From Plantactinospora mayteni (GTDB lineage: Bacteria; Actinomycetota; Actinomycetes; Mycobacteriales; Micromonosporaceae): a stretch of 64,000 bases of DNA. Under the pieces are notes generated by a model. That model worked only from the letters and a program-made list of their open reading frames with translations. It searched no databases and was not told the DNA's origin. The stretch spans positions 120,398 through 184,397 of the forward strand of contig NZ_BONX01000028.1 of assembly GCF_016862935.1 (NCBI RefSeq), in the 5' to 3' direction. Of this stretch, positions 1-7,217 are shown piece after piece (position 1 is the stretch's first letter; the number at the start of each line of letters is the position of its first letter). The position numbers and the translations under genes are program-made.

Positions 1-2
1 TG

Positions 3-446
3 GGCGACCTGGTCGGCATCATCCGACGCAAGGGTGAGCTGGAGGAGTCGCTGGTCAAGCTGGCCGACCTGCGCGACCGGGTGACCCGGGTGGCCGCCTC
101 CGGCGGTCGCCGCTACAACCCCGGCTGGCACCTGGCACTGGACCTGCGCAACATGCTGGTGGTCTCGGAGTGCACCGCCCGGGCGGCGCTGGAGCGCGAG
201 GAGTCCCGGGGTGGCCACACCCGGGAGGACTTCCCGACCATGGCGCCGCAGTGGCGCACCGTCAACCTGGTCTGCTCGCTCGACGGCGACAAGGTACGCC
301 TGGAGCACAAGCCGCTGCCGAGGATGCGGGGCGAGCTGATCCAGCTCTTCGACCGCGCCGAGCTGGCCAAGTATCTGACCGAAGAGGAGCTGGCGGACTT
401 CGACGCCCTCACCGCAGAGGCGCACGCTGAGGAGGCGGCCAACTAA
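3..446 (+). CDS. sdhA: Succinate dehydrogenase/fumarate reductase flavoprotein subunit, C-terminal part
   Basis: Only the last 147 codons are in the window and the reading frame is open from base 3, so the gene begins upstream. The segment is the helical C-terminal domain of the FAD subunit, which oxidises succinate and passes electrons to the iron-sulfur subunit at the inner face of the membrane. It contains basic and acidic helices ending in a stretch with KYLTEEELADFDAL. The stop codon overlaps the ATG of the next gene (TAATG), so the two are translationally coupled. The identification rests mostly on the neighbour being an unmistakable SdhB. I think it belongs to the Sdh1 (Rv0248c-like) type, but the part that would show this is outside the window. 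Confidence 0.85.
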   Translation, partial: GDLVGIIRRKGELEESLVKLADLRDRVTRVAASGGRRYNPGWHLALDLRNMLVVSECTARAALEREESRGGHTREDFPTMAPQWRTVNLVCSLDGDKVRLEHKPLPRMRGELIQLFDRAELAKYLTEEELADFDALTAEAHAEEAAN

Positions 447-1537
447 TGGCGACACAGAACGCGCCGGGCGGCACCGGCAAGCCCGGCACCGCCCGCCACT
501 TCAAGGTCTGGCGCGGTGACGAGTCGGGTGGCGAGCTGACCGACTACCAGGTGCAGGTGAACGAGGGCGAGGTGGTCCTCGACGTCATCCACCGGTTGCA
601 GGCGACCGAGGCGCCGGACCTGGCCTGCCGGTGGAACTGCAAGGCCGGCAAGTGCGGCTCCTGCTCGATGGAGATCAACGGCATGCCCCGGCTGGGCTGC
701 ATGACCCGGATGTCGACGTTCGAGGAGAACGAGACGGTCACCATCACCCCACTGCGGACGTTCCCGGTCATCCGGGACCTGGTCACCGACGTCTCGTACA
801 ACTACGAGAAGGCCCGGGAGACCCCGGCGTTCGCGCCGCCGACCGACCTTGAGCCGGGTGACTACCGGATGCAGCAGGTCGACGTCGAGCGGTCCCAGGA
901 GTTCCGGAAGTGCATCGAGTGCTTCCTGTGCCAGAACACCTGCCACGTGGTCCGGGACCACGAGGAGAACAAGGTCGCCTTCTCCGGGCCGCGCTACTTC
1001 ATCCGCGCCGCCGAGCTGGACATGCACCCGCTGGACGCGAAGGCGGACCGCAAGGAGTACGCCCAGGCGTCGCAGGGCCTCGGCTACTGCAACATCACCA
1101 AGTGCTGCACCGAGGTCTGCCCGGAGCACATCAAGATCACCGATAACGCGATCATCCCAATGAAGGAACGCGTAGTCGACCGACGGTATGATCCAGTTGT
1201 GTGGCTCGGTAGCAAGATCTTCCGCCGTGGCAAGCAGAACGAGGCCGTACAGGGCCAGACTCCGCGTGACCCCGACGAACTCGGCTCCGTGCACTCGCAC
1301 GCGGGCGGGTCGCACGAGCCCGAGGCCGAGGTCGGCGCCGAGCGCGGCGTGCACTGGGGCCGGCAGGTCCCGCACCCGACCGCGCCGCCGCTGGACTCCC
1401 GGGGTCGGCTGGCGATCAGCGAGTTCACCTTCGACAAGGCCGCCGCGCCCTCGCCGTTCGGCGACGACGTGACCTTCCCACTGCCGGCCGAAGGGCTCAA
1501 CTACAGCCACCCGGACCAGCCGCAGGCGAAGGACTAA
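446..1537 (+). CDS. sdhB: Succinate dehydrogenase/fumarate reductase iron-sulfur subunit with C-terminal extension
   Basis: The 363-residue iron-sulfur subunit carries electrons from the flavoprotein to quinone. The 2Fe-2S ligands are in CRWNCKAGKCGSC plus a later Cys (about residues 60-90). The 4Fe-4S/3Fe-4S ligands are in CIECFLCQNTC (about 156-166) and CNITKCCTEVCP (about 215-226). The normal family length is about 240-260 residues, reached here near DPVVWL (about residue 250). The remaining 110 residues are rich in H, G, E and P, contain no recognised domain, and end in QAKD. The ATG overlaps the sdhA stop. A 29-bp tandem repeat starts inside the last codons and runs past the stop. No membrane anchor gene follows, so it probably lies upstream of sdhA. 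Confidence 0.93.
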   Translation: MATQNAPGGTGKPGTARHFKVWRGDESGGELTDYQVQVNEGEVVLDVIHRLQATEAPDLACRWNCKAGKCGSCSMEINGMPRLGCMTRMSTFEENETVTITPLRTFPVIRDLVTDVSYNYEKARETPAFAPPTDLEPGDYRMQQVDVERSQEFRKCIECFLCQNTCHVVRDHEENKVAFSGPRYFIRAAELDMHPLDAKADRKEYAQASQGLGYCNITKCCTEVCPEHIKITDNAIIPMKERVVDRRYDPVVWLGSKIFRRGKQNEAVQGQTPRDPDELGSVHSHAGGSHEPEAEVGAERGVHWGRQVPHPTAPPLDSRGRLAISEFTFDKAAAPSPFGDDVTFPLPAEGLNYSHPDQPQAKD

Positions 1538-1628
1538 TCCGTTCCGTGCCGAAGGCGAAGGGCTGAACCGTTCCGTGCCGAAGGCGAAGGACTGAGCAGT
1601 TCCGTGCCGAAGGACTGAGCCGTTCCCC
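1524..1628. repeat. 29-bp tandem repeat across the sdhB stop codon
   Basis: Three units (1524-1552, 1553-1581, 1582-1610) begin aggcgaagg and end ttccgtgccga, and a shortened fourth starts at 1611. Unit 1 contains the last sdhB codons and its TAA. The later units carry TGA at the matching place. 29 is not a multiple of 3, so the copies are not extra coding sequence. No family assignment. Confidence 0.9.
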
Positions 1629-1719
1629 CGTGTCCCGGGCCGGTGTCGCCGACCTGGCGATCCCGGTCCGGGCGCGGTCGGCCGACCCGCACCCGGGCCC
1701 GCCGGTCGACGGCCGCCGG

Positions 1720-2106
1720 TCAGGAAGCGGCGGCCAGCACCGGGCGCAGCGCCGCCACGATCGGTACGTCCGCCGGCAGCCACGGCACGCTGTCCAGTTC
1801 CTCCGGGCGCAGCCAGCGGAGTTCGGAGTGCTCCAGGGGCTGCGGGTCGTCCCCGTCGACGAGTTCGGCCAGATAGACCCGGAGCACCGAGCGGCCATGC
1901 CCCATCCGGACATCCGTGCCGATCCGTTCACCGACCTCGACGCGTACGCCCAGCTCCTCGGCGCACTCCCGGACCAGGGCGGCGACCTCGGACTCGCCCG
2001 GCTCGACCTTGCCGCCCGGGAACTCCCACCGGCCGGCCACCTCCGGTGGGTGAGATCGCGCACACGCGAGTACCCGTCCGGCGACCACGATGGCCGCCCC
2101 GACCAC
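1720..2106 (-). CDS. MutT-like Nudix hydrolase ((deoxy)nucleoside triphosphate pyrophosphohydrolase)
   Basis: The Nudix box is complete: GGKVEPGESEVAALV followed by RECAEELGV, matching G-x5-E-x7-REUxEExGU. The segment before it, VVGAAIVVAGRVLACAR, and the WEFPGG context are typical of MutT/NudG-type pyrophosphohydrolases that remove oxidised or modified nucleotides such as 8-oxo-dGTP or 5-methyl-dCTP. The frame stays open to a GTG at 2244, but third positions between 2244 and about 2110 are poor in G/C, unlike the rest. I therefore prefer the GTG at 2106 (129 residues, the usual MutT length). The start is uncertain because no strong ribosome binding site is visible. The gene is convergent with sdhB. 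Confidence 0.82.
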   Translation of the reverse strand: MVGAAIVVAGRVLACARSHPPEVAGRWEFPGGKVEPGESEVAALVRECAEELGVRVEVGERIGTDVRMGHGRSVLRVYLAELVDGDDPQPLEHSELRWLRPEELDSVPWLPADVPIVAALRPVLAAAS

Positions 2107-2375
2107 GATCTTCGGATCCCGCCGGCCGTGTCCGGAATGTCCCCCAGTCGACCCATCACGGTCGTTACCGCTCGCCCAATCGGTCCGCACGGGCGTCCAG
2201 CGTGCCAGATCAATCGGGAATTCGGGTAGCTGCGCCGGGACCACCGGTCAACAGAAGACGGAAGGGTGGACGTGGACACACCCGCCGACCAGCGACAGAC
2301 TAGGGAGCACCGACCGAGACACGGGATGGCGACGATTTGGCCACAAGCCGGCAACGACGCCTGGGAGGTTTGGCG

Positions 2376-2687
2376 ATGCGTGCTCTGTGGGGTGGCCGGA
2401 TGGACCGTGACTACCTGAGCGACGCACTCACCCTACTGGGCAGCTGGACCCGCGAGGGACAGCAGATCAAAAGAACCCTCATCCTCGACGACACCCAGCA
2501 CGCGGCCCTCACCGAGCGGATAAAGATCATCGCGGACGCGCTGCACCTCCGCCCGGAGATCCGGCGGCTGGACGGGCACACCCAGATCAGGATCGGTCCC
2601 CGCGACGACAGCGAGATCACCGAGGGTGAGGTCACCCTCGCCGCCCGAATCGAGGACGTCTACCGCGCGGTGACCGCTCCGAGCTGA
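2376..2687 (+). CDS. Pterin-4a-carbinolamine dehydratase-like protein lacking the catalytic histidines
   Basis: The 103-residue protein has the layout of the PCD/DCoH fold: a helical segment, ADALHLRPEI, a strand TQIRIG, then EITEGEVTLAARIEDVY, which corresponds to the family's LTxxDxxLAxxID end. Active dehydratases carry an HHPE or HHPD motif; here the aligned residues read HLRPE, so the catalytic His pair is missing. Genuine 4a-hydroxytetrahydrobiopterin dehydration is therefore doubtful, and a binding or regulatory role is possible. The ATG at 2376 is chosen because GGGAGG lies 7 nt upstream. An upstream in-frame ATG (2337) and a downstream one (2400) are alternatives. Confidence 0.7.
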   Translation: MRALWGGRMDRDYLSDALTLLGSWTREGQQIKRTLILDDTQHAALTERIKIIADALHLRPEIRRLDGHTQIRIGPRDDSEITEGEVTLAARIEDVYRAVTAPS

Positions 2688-2749
2688 CCGGGCGGGGCCC
2701 CGGCCCGCGGGCTGGTGCGGCAGTGGCGGGCCCCTCCTACCCTCGGATC

Positions 2750-3112
2750 ATGGCAAACGTCACCTATGACCGTCGCGAGCAGCTCAAGCAGATCGAGAGC
2801 GGCCTGCTCGACGGGGAAAAGGTCATCGCCGTCTACGACGCCATCGGCGCGGGCACCGGGTTCATCGGGCTGACCGACCGACGCGTGATCATCCAGGACA
2901 AGTCGTTCATCGGCAAGAAGTTCGCGATCACCAGCATCCCGTACTCGAAGATCACCAGCGTGAGCGTGGTCAGCAACAAGTCCTGGGGTGGTTCGTTCTT
3001 CTCCACCGGCGCGATCGCGATCAACGTCGGCACCCACACCTACGAGGTGGAGTTCCGTGGCGACCAGAAGAGTCACCACGTGCACAACGTGATCCTGCAC
3101 TACATCTCCTGA
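2750..3112 (+). CDS. Bacterial PH-like domain protein, cytosolic
   Basis: The 120-residue protein has no signal peptide or membrane segment. It has a helix at the start (REQLKQIESGLLDGEKVIAVYDA) followed by successive beta strands with the pattern FIGLTDRRVIIQDK, then IPYSKITSVSV and IAINVGTHTYEVEF, ending in a helix that includes HHVHNVI. The 'LTDRRVI' strand followed by 'IPYSKI' is characteristic of the bacterial PH-domain (YokE/bPH) fold, as far as I recognise it. Its function is unknown. TACCCT at 2738-2743 ends 6 nt before the ATG, so the transcript is probably leaderless. The gene is convergent with the next gene, with a hairpin between them. Confidence 0.75.
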   Translation: MANVTYDRREQLKQIESGLLDGEKVIAVYDAIGAGTGFIGLTDRRVIIQDKSFIGKKFAITSIPYSKITSVSVVSNKSWGGSFFSTGAIAINVGTHTYEVEFRGDQKSHHVHNVILHYIS

Positions 3113-3137
3113 CCGGCGATCTCGTGACCGGCGACCA

Positions 3138-3163
3138 GGCCGGGCCGGGCTGACGGCCCGGCC
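3138..3163. terminator. GC hairpin between convergent genes
   Basis: Perfect 10-bp arms (GGCCGGGCCG at 3138-3147 and its complement at 3154-3163) with a 6-nt loop lie between two converging stop codons. No U tract follows, as is common in actinobacteria. It could serve both genes. Confidence 0.55.
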
Positions 3164-3188
3164 GGGCGACCGGTTCCACCAGCTCGCG

Positions 3189-4181
3189 TCAGGCCGGGGG
3201 CTGGAAGCCGCCGGACGGGGCCGGGCGGTTCGGCTGCCGGGGCAGGAAGGACTCGACGTCGGCGGTCAGCACGTCGAGATCGTCCCGTAGCACGCGTACG
3301 ATCTCGCGCTCACTCTGGTCGATGTCCTCCACGTCCTCCAGGACCATGTCGACCATCCGGGCCAGCACCTCGTCCACGCTTCCGGCGGTCAGCTCCCGCT
3401 CCTTGGGCGGGGCGAACTCGGCCGCCGCCAGCGAGCCGGCCGACGAGATGCCCGCGACCAGCGTCCAGGCGTTCACCACGGCCGGAGCGGCGGCGCCCAT
3501 CGTGGCGGCGGAGGCGGCCAGCGTCGTGACGGCGGCGACCACCCCGAGCAGCAGGGACAGGTCACCGCTGCCGCCGCCCCGGCCGACCGCCTCGATCGAC
3601 TCGACAGCGGCGTCACCGATCTTCTTGAGGTCCTTCCTGGCCTCGGCGAAGATGTCCCGATTCGCGATCATGGCCAGGTGCAGCGTCCGGGCGATGACCG
3701 CCTGATGCCGTACGACGTTCGGGATCGGTACGAAGAAGTCGTTGTAGAAGGTGCTGGCGGCGCCGCCCCACCAGTTGCCCAGAGACCGCTCCGCCCTCGC
3801 GTGCGGGTCGTCGACCGGCGAGACGTCGGCATCCTTGTCGTGCAGGGCCAACTCCACCCGCCGCATCGCCTCGATCGTCGGGTCGAAGTCGGCCGGATCG
3901 GGGCCGACGTGGTTGACGAAGAACTCCTCGATCCAGGCGTACTGGGCCTCCAGCCTCGCCCAGTCCTGCTCGGTGCCGAGGAAGTTGCCATTCTCGTCGA
4001 TGCCGTACGTCTCCGTTCCCGCGTACGCCTCGGCGGGTTGCCCGGCCAGTTTTCGGTCCTCGTGCTCCGGGTCCGCCGGAACGTACCGGAGTTCCCGCTC
4101 ACCTCTGACCCGTACGGCGGCCCTGTGTACCTGACGGCCCAGGCTCGCGATCGCGCCGCCCGTGGGAATCTCCCCTGCCAT
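3189..4181 (-). CDS. Putative type VII secretion-associated protein with WxG-type helical domain
   Basis: The 330-residue protein has no database family that I can name. Visible parts are a polar N-terminal region, a helical section with WIEEFFVN (about 83-90), a W-W-G turn (residues 137-139, SLGNWWGGAA) between long amphipathic helices, a hydrophobic Ala/Val-rich stretch (about 208-256), and an acidic helical C terminus ending in a Pro-rich tail. The helix-WxG-helix arrangement resembles ESX/WXG100 or PPE-like substrates; this is inference. It lies 41 bp downstream of the EspC-like gene on the same strand and probably forms an operon with it. The start is ATG 4181, with AGGAAGG 11 nt upstream. 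No ESX machinery genes are in the window. Confidence 0.6.
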   Translation of the reverse strand: MAGEIPTGGAIASLGRQVHRAAVRVRGERELRYVPADPEHEDRKLAGQPAEAYAGTETYGIDENGNFLGTEQDWARLEAQYAWIEEFFVNHVGPDPADFDPTIEAMRRVELALHDKDADVSPVDDPHARAERSLGNWWGGAASTFYNDFFVPIPNVVRHQAVIARTLHLAMIANRDIFAEARKDLKKIGDAAVESIEAVGRGGGSGDLSLLLGVVAAVTTLAASAATMGAAAPAVVNAWTLVAGISSAGSLAAAEFAPPKERELTAGSVDEVLARMVDMVLEDVEDIDQSEREIVRVLRDDLDVLTADVESFLPRQPNRPAPSGGFQPPA

Positions 4182-4222
4182 GGAACAGTCTGCCTTCCTG
4201 GAGTCGCTATCTGCTCGACCGG

Positions 4223-4675
4223 CTATTCGAGTTCGCCGTCGAATTCCCGGTTCGGCTCCCGGATCGCCGGGCGGTCCTCCGAATCCGGAATCGGGTACTC
4301 CTCGCGGTACATCTCCCGGTCCTGCACGTACCGCGACCTGGCCGCCGCGTTCTCGTCCGCGGCGGCGTACCCGTCCGCCACCTCGACCAGCGCGTCGCCG
4401 TTGTCGTAGAGCCGCTCCGCCGTACGGGCCAGGACCTGTTGGAACGTGTCGCGCAACTCGTCCCAGACCGGGAAGACCTGCCCGGTCACCGTGCCGGACA
4501 TCCCCGGCGCGTTGGGGATGGCGCCATGCCGCTCGAAGGCCGACGAGTCGCCGCCGGTCCCCGCGACCAACCTGTTCGCGCCCGCGACGATCTCCGCCAT
4601 CTCCGGGAAATGCAGTCTTCCGCAGAGCCACAACTCGGCGAGATTCGCCCCGAGTCGCTCGTCCTCGACCGCCAT
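4223..4675 (-). CDS. Putative type VII secretion target, EspC/ESX-1 secreted-like
   Basis: The 150-residue protein has two predicted long helices (about 62-95 and 97-125) and the motif YAAAD at residues 103-107, which fits the YxxxD/E export signal of type VII secretion substrates. The surrounding VEVADGYAAADENAA matches the end of the EspC-type domain (hydrophobic-VAxxYxxxD). The C-terminal 25 residues are charged and disordered. AGGAGG sits 8 nt before the ATG, a strong ribosome binding site. The first gene of a two-gene unit; the second is also likely a secreted partner. The family call is moderate because it rests on the motif and helix layout only. Confidence 0.65.
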   Translation of the reverse strand: MAVEDERLGANLAELWLCGRLHFPEMAEIVAGANRLVAGTGGDSSAFERHGAIPNAPGMSGTVTGQVFPVWDELRDTFQQVLARTAERLYDNGDALVEVADGYAAADENAAARSRYVQDREMYREEYPIPDSEDRPAIREPNREFDGELE

Positions 4676-5045
4676 CCGACCATCCTCCTCGCGATATGTC
4701 CGTGCTCCGGCGAATCGGCCCGCGCGATGTCCACGGATACCGGTCGACTACCGGAGGCCGCCGAAAGTCCTACGATTTCCGCAGATCGACGCGGCGGTAA
4801 TCGGAATTCCGTTCCGATCGACCGGCCGAATGAGCATTTTCAACCCGGACAGCGCGGGGTGCGCGTTCCGACTTCCACCCGCGGTCGACGCGGACCGCAA
4901 AGGGGGGTTGAAAAAGGTTCAACGGGAGCGTAGCCGGGACGGTCGCCCGAAGGCCGCACTGCGATCGAATGTCCGCCGAGTGACCGCCGAATGTCCGGCC
5001 CACGGTTGGTGGGGAGGCCCCCCAGGGGGCTGAACTCCCGGACGC
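4676..5045. other. Intergenic region with dyads upstream of the secreted pair
   Basis: 370 bp without a convincing gene. It is less GC-rich around 4760-4850, which fits a promoter region for the leftward secreted pair. A perfect 6-bp inverted repeat (GTTGAA 4907-4912, TTCAAC 4918-4923, 5-nt spacer) could be an operator. At 5017-5030 a GCCCCC/GGGGGC hairpin lies 16 bp beyond the HxlR stop codon and may terminate that gene. Confidence 0.5.
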
Positions 5046-5465
5046 TCAGGCTTCCCGCGCCGCGTCGTACGCCTTCCGGGCCGCGAGGACGTCGTCCAGC
5101 CGGCCCTCGACCCAGCGGGTCAGCGCCGACACCTGCTCCGCGACCTCGCGGCCGGGCGGGGTCAGCGAGTAGTCGACCCGGGGCGGGATCACCGGTTTGG
5201 CGGCCCGGTGCACGAAGCCGTCCCGTTCCAGGGTCTGGAGCGTCTGAGCCAGCATCTTCTCGCTCACCCCGCCGACCTGGCGGCGCAGCTCGCTGAACCG
5301 GTACGACCGGTGGAGCAGTGCGGCCAGCACCAGTACGCCCCAACGGCTGGTGACGTGTTCGAGCACTCCCCGGGACGGGCAGTCCGCCCGGTTGACGTCC
5401 GGTGCGGTGCCGAGCGGCCCGGCCGGGACCGGACCGGCGGAGGCCGACTTCTCACTTACGCTCAC
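5046..5465 (-). CDS. HxlR-family (DUF24) transcriptional regulator
   Basis: The 139-residue winged-helix protein contains the HxlR signature: CPSRGVLEHVTSRWGVLVLAALL (Cys at residue 29, then the conserved W-G), FSELRRQVGGVSEKMLAQTL as the recognition region, and VDYSLTPPGRE near the wing. In this family the N-terminal Cys can sense quinones or electrophiles. It is divergent from a QorB-type quinone reductase, the same arrangement as ytfH/ytfG in E. coli, so it most likely represses that gene and itself. The GTG at 5465 lies 6 nt after a TAAGGT -10 box, so the mRNA is probably leaderless, and that box lies inside the palindromic operator. Confidence 0.9.
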   Translation of the reverse strand: MSVSEKSASAGPVPAGPLGTAPDVNRADCPSRGVLEHVTSRWGVLVLAALLHRSYRFSELRRQVGGVSEKMLAQTLQTLERDGFVHRAAKPVIPPRVDYSLTPPGREVAEQVSALTRWVEGRLDDVLAARKAYDAAREA

Positions 5466-5468
5466 GCC

Positions 5469-5493
5469 AGTACCTTACCCGGAAGTGGGTACT
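5469..5493. promoter_or_regulatory. Probable HxlR operator overlapping the regulator's -10 box
   Basis: A 25-bp imperfect palindrome has outer arms AGTACC (5469-5474) and GGTACT (5488-5493) and an inner CTT/AAG pair. It has the GTAC-n-TTAC...AAGT-n-GTAC look of DUF24 regulator sites. The leftward -10 box TAAGGT (5472-5477) is inside it, and TACTAT (5490-5495) at its right edge may be the rightward -10 box. Confidence 0.7.
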
Positions 5494-5580
5494 ATCACCA
5501 TTGCTCATACCGCTTCTACAGTTAGCGCGGAACGCACGGCGTGCGCGCACGCCACCAGGTCGACGGGAAGAAGCACTCAC

Positions 5581-6456
5581 ATGGGCATCGTCATCACCGG
5601 GGCGACCGGCCAGCTCGGCCGCCTGATCATCGCCGACCTGCTCGCGGCTGGCGTACCGGCGGACGGGATCACCGCCGTCGCCCGGAGCAAGGAGCGGGCC
5701 GCCGACCTGGTGAGCCGGGGCGTCGGGCTGCACATCGCCGACTACGACGAGCCGGACACCCTCACCCGGGCGTTCCAGCCCGGGGACCGGGTACTGCTGA
5801 TCTCCGGCAGCGAGGTCGGCAGGCGGATCGCCCAGCACGCCGCGGTGATCGAGGCGGCCCGGGTCACCGGCGTCGCCCAGTTGGCCTACACCGGGGTGTT
5901 CGGCGGTCCCCGGGCCGACTTCCAGCTCGCCACCGAGCACCGGGAGACCGAGCGGCTCATCCTCGACTCCGGCCTGCCGTACACGTTCCTGCGGAACAAC
6001 TGGTATTCCGAGATGTACGCCGTCAACGAACTGCCGGGCATCCTGGCCCAGGGCGCCGTCGTCACCAACGTCACCCCGGGCAGCCGGATCGCCACCGCCA
6101 CCCGGGCCGACTACGCCGCCGCCGCAGCCGTGGTGCTGCGCGAGGAGGGGCACCTGGGCCAGGCGTACGAGCTGAGTGGCGACACCGCGTGGACCTTCGA
6201 GGAGTTCGCCGCGGAGGTGTCCCGGCGCAGTGGCCGGACGGTCGTGCACACCTCCCTGCCCGGGGCGGAGCGGGCGGCGCTCCTGACCAGCGCCGGTCTC
6301 CCCGCCCCCTTCGCCGACGTACTGGTCGACGTGGACGAGGCGATCAGTCGGGGTCTGCTCGCCGGCACGCCGGGCGACCTGTCCCGACTCGTCGGCCGCC
6401 CGACGACGCCGATCGCCGACACCATCGCAGTGAGTCTGGCCGCGCAGACCGGCTGA
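5581..6456 (+). CDS. NAD(P)H-binding quinone reductase, QorB/NmrA-like SDR
   Basis: The 291-residue atypical short-chain dehydrogenase has the nucleotide-binding glycine motif GATGQLG at residues 7-13, followed by a typical Rossmann pattern and the YTGVFGG and LRNNWYSE segments seen in QorB (YtfG) NAD(P)H:quinone oxidoreductases. It has no signal or membrane segments and is cytosolic. It starts at ATG 5581, about 85 nt downstream of the probable promoter, with GGAAGAAGC upstream as a weak ribosome binding site. Pairing with an HxlR regulator suggests induction by quinones or other electrophiles. The precise substrate cannot be read from the sequence. Confidence 0.85.
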   Translation: MGIVITGATGQLGRLIIADLLAAGVPADGITAVARSKERAADLVSRGVGLHIADYDEPDTLTRAFQPGDRVLLISGSEVGRRIAQHAAVIEAARVTGVAQLAYTGVFGGPRADFQLATEHRETERLILDSGLPYTFLRNNWYSEMYAVNELPGILAQGAVVTNVTPGSRIATATRADYAAAAAVVLREEGHLGQAYELSGDTAWTFEEFAAEVSRRSGRTVVHTSLPGAERAALLTSAGLPAPFADVLVDVDEAISRGLLAGTPGDLSRLVGRPTTPIADTIAVSLAAQTG

Positions 6457-6626
6457 GCCGAGCCGACGCCCGAGGCACGGAACGTTCTCGGCAGCTCCGA
6501 ACACACGTTCTAGACGGCGGTGACCGCCATGGATAGCATCGGAGACGATCGCGACACGCTCATCGCAGGTAGTCGTACTGCGCGGCGCCTCGGTCCGGCC
6601 CTACGCTTGCCGAAGAAGGGGGTGTC

Positions 6627-7217
6627 ATGGCAGACGTACACGACGTCGCGGCCGCTCTGCTCGAGCGGCTGGGCGAGATGACAGCGATGAAGCTGGAAAA
6701 GCTCGTCTACTACTGCCAGTGCTGGCACCTCGCGCGATACGAGTCGGCGTTGTTCGACGAGCCGATCCAGGCATGGCGACAGGGTCCCGTGGTGCCCGCG
6801 CTCTACCAACGGCACCGGGGGCGCTACACGATCGACTCCTGGTCCGACGGAGACCCTGCGCGGCTGGACGCGTTGGCGCGTTCGACCGTCGAATGGGTTG
6901 CTGCCAGGTACGGCAGATACTCCGCGATCGAGCTCTCCCGGATGACCCACGCCGAGCTGCCCTGGCGGGTGGCCCGAGACGACCTACCCGACAGTTCTCC
7001 CTCGTCCAACGAGATCCGTCGGGACATCATCACCGTCTACTACGCCCGTCAGCGCGCCGATGCGGAGACCGCCGTCACCCTGGCGACGGCGAGTGCGGCG
7101 CTCGATGGCGTCGAGTTGGACGCCGAATGGCAGGATCGGCTCCGAGACGTAGCAACCGGTGTCATCAGCGCCGACGAACTCATCGCCGAGGCGATTGCCC
7201 GATCCGACGGTGCCTGA
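6627..7217 (+). CDS. Panacea-domain (DUF4065) antitoxin
   Basis: The 196-residue protein has a Panacea/DUF4065 (SocA-like) domain at about residues 20-125: KLEKLVYYCQCWHLA, then LFDEPIQAWRQGPVVPALY, the hallmark of the family. The C-terminal 70 residues are charged helices that may contact the toxin. Panacea proteins are known to act as antitoxins against many unrelated toxins, including Fic/Doc enzymes. Here the next gene is a Fic protein that overlaps it by 8 nt, so a toxin-antitoxin pair is very likely. GAAGGGGG before the ATG is a good ribosome binding site. No separate HTH is seen, so autoregulation is not evident. Confidence 0.88.
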   Translation: MADVHDVAAALLERLGEMTAMKLEKLVYYCQCWHLARYESALFDEPIQAWRQGPVVPALYQRHRGRYTIDSWSDGDPARLDALARSTVEWVAARYGRYSAIELSRMTHAELPWRVARDDLPDSSPSSNEIRRDIITVYYARQRADAETAVTLATASAALDGVELDAEWQDRLRDVATGVISADELIAEAIARSDGA

